Source: Astropecten irregularis (lineage: Eukaryota > Echinodermata > Asteroidea > Paxillosida > Astropectinidae). From it: a stretch of DNA of 64,000 nucleotides. The DNA is taken from the NCBI GenBank assembly GCA_963971285.1, contig OZ020246.1, positions 10,771,217 through 10,835,216 on the forward strand, in the 5' to 3' direction. Below are positions 12,001-24,000 of the stretch, piece after piece. The notes beneath the pieces were generated by a model, which had not been told where the DNA came from, ran no database searches, and saw only the letters and a program-made list of their open reading frames with translations. Within the stretch, counting starts at the first letter, position 1. Every line of letters begins with the position of its first letter. A program made the position numbers and the translations under genes.

Positions 12001-15000
12001 TCACTAGACTAGGTCCATGGTCTATTGGATATTTCAAGCCCTAGGAGGGAGTGAATTCCAGAGCTGTTGAGCTACTGAGGACAGGGACGTGATTTTTCTA
12101 AAAAAAAAATATACTCACGTGTTGATAAGGATGACTACTTTAGATTGGTCTTGTCTCCTGAATGCTACGCCTTGTACTGAGGTCACCACCTCTGATGTCA
12201 AGAGGTCGATGCGTACAGAGCCGGGCAGAACAAACTTACTGTTGATATACATGTACATGTAATTTAGACAAGTTAATGGGAGATTTGAGGCAGTGCATGG
12301 CAAAGGCACAGTACTCTGAGTAAGAATTTTCCTTTTGCTATTGTCTTTCTGATAGATTTCAGGTGGTAACAATCTAGTTAGTATTCTTTGATTCATTGTT
12401 GACCCGAGGTTCACCGAATGGCCATGGTAAACTTGATCCATTGGTCAGTTGGGATGTAGGATATTTGCGATGACACCATGTATTGTACTCTTTTTGAGAC
12501 TGAGTGCGGCCTCTGAGAAGACAGAGGCAGAGCACACATTGCCTGAAATGTTGTTACCAGCTCTTCATAGTGTCACACTCAGTCACAAAAGAGTCTAATA
12601 CATGGTGTCCTACATGTACATCGTGAACCCACCTGCAAACCTTCATATCTTATTTGGGAACTAAGTCAAATTCTTCTGCAAGAACCCAATGGTAGTATCA
12701 TTCTACAGCATCCACAGTTCAAACTCCTGGTTCTTACAGAACCTTCCCCATCCTCAAAGAATAATTTGTGCAGAGAATGCATCATTAACCCTCATTGGGA
12801 GTCAGTTTGGTGTAGCGGTTCTTTCCTCGCCTTTCACCTCTGCAGACCGGGTTCAAGTCCAGCTCGGTCCACAAGTGAATTGGGTTTCAGTCCCTACCTG
12901 ATTCTGTGGGTTTTACCCAGAATATTACTCTGGGGTTTTCCTCCCACCTCTAAAACTGTATCTTCTTCTTCTGTATCTTCATCTTTCCATAAAAGGTTTC
13001 AGCAGGCTTGCGAGCTACAGTGCCTAGGGCGCTTTTGAGGAATCCTTGGTGTCATTACCAGAACTAAATAATAATGATAATAAACCTTGCCATTGTTTGA
13101 GACAAATCTGCGCTTACAAAACAAAGAAAGAAAGAACAACTAAGTATAAGAGGCTTGAACAGTATTGTGTGATTCTAACCTGAAATGGCCCATGTGATAA
13201 AACATGGGCTGCTTGTAGAAGACGTCTTTTGCCGCATCTACAATGATGGGGCTATCCACCTGGTTGTCTGCCCAGTTAGGCCCTCCAGTCATGTCCAGTG
13301 CCAGGTTCCAATCAATCCATCCCGTTACCCAGTGACTCAAGTCCTGTTCAGATTGAAAAAAGGGGTGTTTTATTTTATTTTATTAAGAAGCTACATCCTC
13401 TTTGTGTGGTTGCCAATATACCTCAGGTTGCAGCATTGCACCTGCAGCTATAGAGGTACTTGTGAGTGGTTTCATGGCTTCTGATCAGCAAACGATCAAG
13501 AATGATTGTCAGTTTGGGATGCTGCCCACACATTGAACACAAGGCTGAAATCATTAACTGTAGCTCAGTTGGTAAGGCGTACATGTAAGGTATGGTATTC
13601 CAAAGGGTTACAAGTTTGAATCCCGCTCCAGTTAATATTCTGTATAATTCACCTTTCAATGACGAGTATCAAGAGAAACAAAATGACTTGAAGAGATAAA
13701 TCAGTTGATATTTCAGTCACGTGTAATTCTATTACTCTTATGATACACGGAAATCTCGTTTCAAACCAACGTTAGGTGTGCAAAATGCAAATTAGGCTTG
13801 CCCAGTTGCCCTTCACCGACATCAGCACTGCATACTCCTTGCTGAAGGTGCTCATGAAAAAATCATTCGCTGGCTTGGGTGGGATTTGAACCCACGACCT
13901 CCTGCTTACTAGTGCAGATGTCAAGAACAAGACCACCAATCTAGCTGAAGTCAGCAGGTCGATTTTAACCCAGTATCGCAGCGGGTACCACAATTAAGGT
14001 AATCCTTTGTACAGGTGTATATCACCGATGAATATTCTTCATGAATGGTTGAATATCCAGAAATCCTACTGACATTGTTGTTCGTCATTCGTGATCAAAG
14101 ATGACCATAGGTAGTTTGTTGGAAAGGTACGTGGTGATGTCATGACTTGCATGTGACTTGGATTAAAGTGATGGAGACTTAAAAGTGCAAACTAGTTGGA
14201 CCGTCTTGAGCCTACCTTCAGGATGTCCAAGCTGTACCTTTCACCCCTTGCCCAGTCACCAAGAAGCACAGGATTGTCAAAGAGACCGTACCCCTCACAG
14301 GCCTCAGTAGCCAAGAGGAACTTGTCTGGTACGGCCCGGTGGATCTCATCCAGCATGTCGTAGGAACTTGGGTCATGGGTCTGGTACCAGTGAACGGCAA
14401 TACCAGCCAAATACCCAGCAGCCTCACTGTCAGCATAAATCTGTGAATTAATCAAATGTTTAAAACCCAACAGTCATTAAAAGGCGAAGTGGCGAACAAA
14501 GAAAATTGACTTGAGTGGGATTCGAACTGCTGACCTCCGGAGTACTGTACCAGTGCTCTACCAACTGTGCTATCCAGCTAGGCCCTATGCTGGCAGCGTG
14601 GGACTGTGTTGCACTTTGTGAGTTGTAATTTGTTCTTTTCCTAGTCAGGGCCACAGTTTTTATGGGGAAAAAAGGCTATGTTAGGTTGACAGAGCAAATA
14701 AGGGCAACACGTTCGTGCCACCTTTATACCTAAGGAAGAATTTTACTATCGGAGGTCTTTTTTTTAATCCCTGTACTCCAAAAGTTGACAAATCCCTTTT
14801 CTATTGGCCCTAAAGTTTGGTTCAGCTGAGTTTCTTTACAAGGGAAGAAGAGAAGAGTTTATTTTGTTTGTTTGTTTTTGTTCAGAAGACTGTAGGACTG
14901 CCGCCCTACTTCAGCGGAATACAAGTTTTTGTTATTGTTATTCATGCTTGTTAAAAACTATGTGACGACTGTTGCCTGAGAGTCTTACTTCCATGGTTTA

Positions 15001-18000
15001 GCAGTGCATTAATACCCGTTTGCATAATAGTTTCCCAGCAGCATTGCGCGCGTGTACAGAGTAGACTGGTCCTGTTCGCTCCGTTGTATGTAAATCAAAT
15101 GCAGACTGGACAGGGTCAGGAACAACAGGGTGAGTCATTATGCCACAGATTGCCAATTAACAGTCATTTTAGGGGTGGGGAATTTTCGACTCGAGATTTT
15201 CAAGTTGATTGTCCTTTGTAGCCTTATATACGACAACAACGTCAGGAGTAATATTGGGATACAGTTACTGCAGCTAGTTCAAAACAATAGTACTAATGGG
15301 AATAGAGATAATTTGTAGATTCGGCGCTAATAATGTATTACCAGTTCAGAGGCTGATAGTGCTGGAGGAATGTTATCGTCATGGCTCATGAGTTGGACGT
15401 GACCGTAACCATGATGACTTAGAGCCGGCCCGAGGTCCGTCTTGACAAAGTCCCTCAGAGTTTCTGGCGGCATGGCCATGCTCTGCCAGGGGTACTTGAT
15501 GATCGGGACTTCGGCAGCAGAGGGCTCATTCTGGACGGTCAAGCCCCATATCAGCACCCCCTTCTTCTCATATTCCTGCAAAAATCTGTCAAGCAAAAAC
15601 AAAAATACATATCATTATTGACCAATGGCCAAACTTGCTAGTCACTACAGACGAGGCTCCGGCCAAGCTACATGTAGATTCAGTCCAAATTTGGCACAAA
15701 TCGGTGATTGATTTGGGAAGATATTGTAGGCCTATATATTGCATTTTACCAGCCTGCTTCGCACAGTTGGTATAGTTTTTAGGGAGTGTACAGCCAATGG
15801 GAGACTTTTGACTAACCATTGTTAATCACAAGAGGGCGCGCTTCACCAGGCTCGGGAAAAGTGTCTTGATTTTGTTGTCATTGCTTTTGTGCACGAATTT
15901 TCATCGTTAACACAACAGGCGTAAATAATCGCAATGAAAATGCCTGGTAAATACTGTGCAGTGTCCAGTTGTGGTGACAGGGGAGGACATGAGTTCCCTA
16001 AGAACAAACAAATGCAGAATTTGTGGAGATTGGCCACTAAAAGGGCGAATTACAAATGATCACGGTGGCCCACGGCAAACAGCATTCAGTTTTGTGCACA
16101 GAGTTTTTATTTTGCAAGCAAAGCCTATCACATAATTCCTCGCCAAACATCAGAATTTCACCTAACTTTGTGTTTTCGGGCATTGAAATCATGGTGGGTG
16201 GCTGTTGTGAATATACAAATTAATTGTAAATGGCCCGAATTTAATGTTCACAGTATTTTCCTGCGTCTTCCGGTGAGTTTTTGGACAACCGCCATACTTA
16301 CAGCGTATAAACAAGTTTTAAGGAGCCTGGTAGTTTGCTGCCCTCTATCGACAGCCCTCTCCAAAAGTCTCCCATTATAGATTTAAGTGCAGGAATCCTG
16401 TTACATACCATGCAATCATTTGGTTTGTCACTAGAACTATTTATACAATATGTACCGGTACCTTACAAAGTAATCAGCCCATGTCTTGTAGTAGGGCCCT
16501 CCTGGTTTGCCAATTAGAGCGCCCCCATTGATCATCTTGCCATTGTCTTTCATCCATGCTGGTGCAGACCAGGGACTTCCAAGCAGCTTGAGTTTGTCAC
16601 CACTCATGCGCATGGCCTCTTGAATGACTGGTATCTGAGTACATGATGACAGTTCAATTTATGAAGCCACCAAAATCCATTAGCATCCATTGGCTTGTAT
16701 TGCATGATTTTAAAGGGCACAAGACTTCTTCTCTACACATGCAGTACAGTTGACATGTAGGTTTGTGCACATTATTAACCTCATCCATTCAAAATCCAAC
16801 AGGTACATTGTATCATTGGGTTTGTTGTGCGTGATTTCGTAGACCACAGGATTTATTTTACAGTATCTATACACTGTGTGTAATGTTGGGGCGTGTTTGT
16901 TTAACACACAGGATAGATCCACGTCCTATGCAGGGTATTCTAAAATGGGATCCGGATCCGCTGGATTCGTGGTCTTGTGCGTGTTAAACACTAACAGGCC
17001 CTGGGTGTACGTTATCTGTGCACTTGTCTTGCGTGACTTTGAAAGACATTGGACTTCTACTATTAGCTGTGCATTATTAGCCTTATCCATTCAAAATCCA
17101 CCAAAGTCCATCAGTATCCATTTGCTAGTTTTACAGGATTTGTGAAGGACGTGAGAGCATTGTTCAGGCATAATAACGCACACATAAGGTGTACATGTAG
17201 GACGGTGACAGAAATACTGTACAGTGCTGGATTTGGTGGGATTCAGGAAGGCTCAGGCAATTCTGGTGAAGAGGAACAAAACTGCCAACACAGTGATACA
17301 TGTAACTGCTCTCTGAATGTACAGTCAGACAAACAGTCATTCAAACCATCAATCAGCTACATGCTATTATAGATTGTGTCCCAAAAAAAAACGATACCCA
17401 TTTTCAAAAAATTATGAAAAGAAATTGTATGTCTTAAGCTATTTGATTTTTTGTCTATTGCATTCATTATCTCACTGGGTAAATTCTGACCAAATTTCAG
17501 TGCGATCCATTCATGCATCACTGAGCAATTACTGATTGTCTTGAAAAGTCCATTTTGCTACCATTACAAATGAGTGACAGTTGTGGTCATCTTAGTTGTG
17601 ATCTGCTGGTAGTGAATGTGGGCGGCCACAATGAGAGGAGATTTACAGATCACAACTAAGAATGTTAAGATGACCACCATTGTCACTCAATTGTAACGGT
17701 AGCAAAATGGGCTTTTCCAGACAATTAGTAATTGCTCAGTGATGCATGAATGGATTGCCTTGAAATTTCATCAGAACATGGCCTGGGAGATATTGAATGC
17801 GTTAGACTAAACATCAAATACCTACACACACACCCATTTTTAAAAAATTATGAAAATAAATTGTATCGGTTTTTTGGGGAGACACTGTAGAACCGAAATT
17901 ATACAGCAGTTTAATAACAGGCCGTAAGAATAATCTGTGAAGACAAAAAGCGGATATTAAATGGACACATTCATTCATATTCAGAGTTGTAGATATGCAT

Positions 18001-21000
18001 ACAATCTACCTTATGTTGGATGTCCTCGGCTGCCAGGGCAAAGTTTTGGAGATTGAAATCTCCAGGAACGTCATCATAGGAGTACACATGGGTGGAGAAA
18101 TCACAGCTATGGATAGGCACACGACCCATGGTGTACTCAAGACCTGTATAAAAGTATAGCAGCACCGTGATAGCCATGTCATTATCAAACATCGGCTGAT
18201 TTCTTGGAGCTTTATGAAAGTACTAGAGAGCTAGTATATGTAGTATGCATAAACACCCTCTAGGCACAGGAACCTTCAACTTATTTGTGTAGAATACAAC
18301 ATACCTGTACTGATCTTAGAATATTTTTGTAGCTTTCTGGGGCAATTCTTGATACATGTTTATGCCATTTATCAAGTTTGCAGCATACATTGTACAGTAG
18401 CTCTCTTGCCAGTGTCGTTGACTATTAATCCATGAGATATTATACAGATATTGACGTTCTACATGTATTTATCCTAGGCTGTCTCGGAGCTGTGGCTCAG
18501 AATGATAATTATTGAACAACCATTACATGTATGTTTGTCTCTGTAAAAAGAAACTCTAACTATACCTTCTGCAGAGAAATAGGACTTGAGCAAGTTAGCT
18601 TTGGCATCAGCAGAGATATTGTTGATGTTCATAGTTGCTGAGTCGGTAAATGATCCCCCGAAGCCTTTCATCGTCTGATACTCCTTAGAGGCATCCAGTG
18701 TCATCTTAAGATCGTGCTTAGCTAGAGAAAGGAAACAAATAAATAAACAGTATGCCATATAGTGCTGCTTTGTTTGCAATTTCTGCTTAGTAAAGTTTTA
18801 ATGCTAAGCGAAAATCATCTTTGGTTTAATAACAATGATAAACCACTTTCGCTATCAAAGAGGACTCTATGCGATTTAAAGAAAGGAGAAAGAAGCATTT
18901 ACAGTATACAAGGATTCTTGGGACCTGCGTCTCTTTACAAAATGTCAGAGCTAGCCTCAGCTAGGGCACTGTAATAGAATGTGTGGAGTGCCGTGGCTGA
19001 GTGGTCTGGCATGTCGGACTCAAGATCTTGTGATCAATCTACAGATTGTGGGTTCGAATCCAGCCATGGGCTAATGGTACTTGCGTCCTTGGGCAAGACG
19101 CTTTGTCGCATATTGCTCCTCTTCACCCAGGTGTATAAAATGGGTACCTGCGAGGGTAGAGATGGCTTTGTGGTTTGATTAGCCTCTGTGCACCTTATGG
19201 TAGCACGAGGCTGTATACTCCCCAGGGAGCTGAGATTGTTTCAGGAATGTAAATGGGCCCGATGACCAGGGATAATATTAGTGTAAAGCGTTGTGATACA
19301 ACTCTTGTGTGTAAGAGCGCTATATAAATGCCGATATTATTATTATTATTTATTATTAGCATGACATACCTTCATCACTGAACAAGTACATGGTTTTGTG
19401 AAAACGCTGCCCATCTTTACTGGAAGTGTAGGTGGCATACTGCCCAGGGCGTAGTTTATCCTGCCTCTGTATCGTATCACAGTACACAGCAGAGCATTCA
19501 CAGACAAAAGATGTTGCCCCAGGGACGTCCACTCGTCTGCAAGGTAGCTGGCCTGTTTAAGGAGGAATGAAAATTTGGGAATTTGGGATGAAAACTACTT
19601 TTTTTGCACAGCCTAGATTGCTACTTTATTGTGAAATGGTCCACGTAGTGTGTGTGCGTTTCTGTCAAGTTCCTTGTGTGCAGTCACAGATGAAGATCCC
19701 AGCTATATTGTCACCACGCACTCTCCTGAGGACAGCCAGAGAATACTGGCCAGAACGTCGAGACAACTTCTCACTGGTTCTTTTCAGAACCACACTTCTA
19801 GAAGAGTTTATTCATGTTGTCTCCGCAAACCTTGCTTTCTTACTTCCACCATGCAAAGCTTCAATTTAAGGGGAGTCAGTTTGGCGTAGCGGTTCTTTCC
19901 TCGCCTTTCACCTCTGGCGGACCGGGTTCAAGTCCGGCTCAGGTTTTCAGTCCCTACCTGATTCCTTGGGTTTTACCCAGAATATTACTCTGGGGTTTTC
20001 CTCCCACCTCTAAAACTGTATCTTCTTCTCATCATCTTTCCATAAAAGGTTTCATCAGGCTTTTTGAGCTACAGTGTCTAGGGTGTTTTTGAGGAATCCT
20101 TGGTTTCATAACCAGAAATAGATTTAATAATAATAATACTGTAATATCCCAGTAGTTATACATGGCATGCATATCACAGTTTCATGTAGTAACATACTTA
20201 CAGGAACCATGTACTGCCTTTAAACGTTTAAACCAAGGATTTGTTTCTTTGTCATGGCAACCAACATGAGTTGTTTATAATAAAACATACTTCCTTGTTT
20301 ATCAACTAGACTTCTTTGAAAAGCTCTCCAAAGATATCTCCAAGCATTCACCCGTGATTATAAATGTGTTGTTTTAAGTGTTGTGTACACACATGTTCAG
20401 ATAGTACAAATGCACAGTCATTGATCAATACTGATCAGCAAATGTGTTAAACAAAAAATGAGAGAGAAATCATAAATACCTGATTCTTGATAAGAAGAAT
20501 GTATCACCACCATCAACCACACCATAGTGACCATACATACTAGATAATTTCTCATACTAGCTATGATACTTCTTCAAAGTAAGTCTAGTTTATCCTCTCC
20601 TATCTCACATTCATCTATGACTAACGCCAAGTATCATGTCCATGGTATAGCCAGGCCTATTTAAGCTGACCAGTGACGATACACAATAAGACTTCTACCT
20701 GCATAAGTTTGATCCAATCCACTTGATACCAGCATGTAATGCTAATTTCTTTCTTGTCTTTATTCACAGAGTTGCATTTTATTAATCATGACCAGCAATA
20801 AAATCACAATCTGAGTCCGTACGTATTTACCTTGTGCAATTTCATTTCTTTTCTTTTGGCGAGCTGCTGCAAAGCAGTGCGAGTCTATGTAATAACGATT
20901 TCCATCCGTCTGTCCATCTGGTCATCCGCGCGAAATGCTAAAGTTTTTTGGTTTTGTTTTTTATTCGGATGAAAAGTTGAAGTTTTTTCAGTGCTTCAAA

Positions 21001-24000
21001 TTTTTGGGAACGTAATAAAATTCATCTCTATACAGCCTCAAATTAGAGTTTATACTCTAATTATTTTAATCTGGAAAGACAATAGAAAAATGTTACATTT
21101 GCTATCATGTTTGTAACTTCACGTAAGGCTGCAGCAAGCCATGACAGCTTTACTGTTCTAGTTTTTCAATGGAAGTAATAAACTGCTGCAAACTGCTTAT
21201 CAGCCAAAATATTGACCTAAAATATATCAAATGCTTGGAGGTTAGGAGCTGATGTTTCGATCCTATTACTGTATCAGGATCTTTCTCACAGGCTTAAGTA
21301 TGCCCTATTCACGCTGCATCCATCCTGTCACATTACGTGGACTTGTTTGAAAAGATAATACCAATTCTAAAAAGAAAACGGGTACCAGACTATTTTGAAT
21401 CCAAGCCTCGGTTTGATCGGCAAGCACTGCTTCCAATGTAGGATGGATGCACCATGAATAAGGTATATGGCAAGAACATGCAAGTCTTACTAAAAGCTAC
21501 ACATAAATGGATGAGAGGATCAGCAAAAACATTTCTTTTTCAACAGGCCTTTTCCTCTTCCTCTAAATTGATAATTTAATCCTCATAATTCATCTTTCAT
21601 GTATTTTTGGTTTGTTCTTTTGAAGGGTCACTGAGCAAGTTTCTGCTGATTCTAAAGAGGCTAAGCAACTGTCGGCGCCGTCAAACCAGGCAAGCCAGCT
21701 CACAAAGAGAACGGATTCTGGCTCAACCATCTCTGCCTCCCCTAGTTCTACCTCTCAGCCGTCCATTTCTGGGTGAGTTGATCATTTCTTAGAGGGTTTG
21801 AATGGTTCCATATGACTCCCCTACCATCATATTCTTAAGAACAGCGGCCCAGGTCAACCCTGGTCAACTTGTAATGCTTTAGTCTTCCCTGTATTCCATG
21901 CCATGCCTATTGCCATTTATGTAGATTTATACCTCTAGCTGTTCATTTTTGGATATCTAAAAAAAAAAGTAATAATAATATTAAAAGGAAACAAAGAAAA
22001 ATTGACTGGAACAAGATTCGAACCAGCGGCCTACGGAATACCATACCGGTGCTCTTACCAAATGAGCTACCCAGTGCTTTTTGTTTGTGGTGTCCATATT
22101 AGTCAGTTATCTTGGTTTGTTTGGCTATATCCCAAGGGTCATTCTGCAACCTGAGAAACAGTACAGGGGGGATCACTCAAAGAGAGTGCAGCTTTTCAAT
22201 CAATATACACTGTAATCATTTTATAATAATAACCAGTAGGGAAACTGACTGAATTTTAAGTCCTTGAAAAGTGAACAAAGACAAACTTACTGAAGCTGGA
22301 TTTAAGTTCAGACAGTTTCCCTTGTGGTTATTTGATAATTAATGAATAAATAGGAGGTATGGGCAATGGAATGTCATTGTTTGTTTGGTTGTTTGTTTGC
22401 CTTCTTCAGTGCGAAGCGTCCAGGTGGTGGCTTGAGTAGCGTGCTGGGTCTCATCAGCAAGAAACCCAAGATGAGCGTCCTGGATAAATCCCGTCTGGAC
22501 TGGAACAGCTTCACCACCACAGAGGGCATTACTGAAGACTTGAAGATACACAACAAGGGCAAAGAAGGGTGAGTTGTAGTCTCCTGTGAGTCTAGTGGTG
22601 TCAGGGTCCAGCATGTGCTGCATGCAAGGGGTATAGGGTGGTAACCTGGGGTCGATTTGTCGCAGCACTAAGGGAGAGAAACTTCTGATATTTGTTGGGC
22701 CCAGCTGTTCTTCTTCTTCTTTCTTATGAGGCAGCTAGGCAATGTCGCTCAGCCGCTGCAGCCAGGTCACTGTATCAGGGCTCAGTTTGTCGAGGTCCAG
22801 GTCATTGGGTGGGGGAAAGGTGGGACACTAGTAGATGATGTGGTGGGCGGTCTGTTCCTCAGCTCCGTATGGGCAGGCTGCTGATGGGCGCAGACCCCAG
22901 CGGTGCATGTTGGCGTTGAATCAGCTAACACCCGTCCGTATCTGATTTAGTGTTGACCAGTTCTTGCGAGGAAGGTCAGAGCCTCGTGGTAGGTTTGTGT
23001 TTGGGTTGACTGAGAGTTGAGGGGGTCAGGGGTCTCCTGCCAGCTGGTTCTCCATGCTTCAAGTGTGTTGAAAAGCCTGGCCAGTCTCAGGCCTGAAGTC
23101 CTCCTTTTGCAAGCTCTGAACTTTAATACAATGGAGCTTCTTTCATTGAAGCCTGGGGCCGATTTCACTAACGCTTTGCGATCATCGCTGAAGCCCAAAT
23201 CCATCGCTAAACAGAGAATCAATCGCAAAGTAACTATCTCATATCAAGTGTGATAACGATGGCCTAGCCAGACTGACGTCTTGCCCACACCAAGTCGTCA
23301 AGTGTGGAAATTGTTCAGCTTCATATGGATCCATTCTACTCCTTGTACCAGAGTCGGATTGAACAAGTTGCAGAGCCTGATCAAAGCCCAGACCTGGCCA
23401 GGCTTTTCAGTTGACCAGGCTCGACCAGTAGTTTCTCTCCTCTAAGATTGTTCTTAAATTTGTAAATCCATCTTAATAATCGCTGAGCAATGTGCGATGC
23501 CACAATACAAATCACTATGAGGATCCTGACAACTCATCCTCAGATTAGTCTTAGTGTTGTGTGAAGTTCAGCCCTAATGAAGGATTCTGTCAATGGATAC
23601 ATATAGGTCAGCTTTGTACAGCACTCTTTACATTTGGAGCAGTACAAAGTCTGGGCTCCAGCATAGAGAAGACCTGTCCCCAAAATATCTCTAATAGTTT
23701 GGAGGTACATGTATGGCAAGATGGGTTGTGATCTTGGGCTGATGTTATCCCTGGATGGCCAGAGTTGTATTGATTATGAAGCCCTTGTATTAAAAATCTG
23801 CATCCTCTTTGAGTGATCCCCATTTATCATTTCTCAGGCTGCAGCATTGCTAATGCTGCACATATCTTCAATGATTCTTGGGATATTGCAGTTTGTTAGT
23901 GGTTTCATGGCTTCTGAGTTATGTCTGGCAAACGAACAATGACTTTTAGGAACACCGCCAACACATACGGCTGAATAGCTCCGGTAGTCACTGATTCAAA

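Noticed and set aside
16463..16467. TTT|GTAAGG as the donor of glucosylceramidase exon 5
   Set aside because: Phase then conflicts with exon 6 or drops conserved residues; AAG|GTACCG at 16462 restores YFVRFLQEY exactly.
18995..19080. tRNA-Leu gene
   Set aside because: Continuous with a SINE body and ATT tail; the T stem and acceptor end diverge from a working tRNA.
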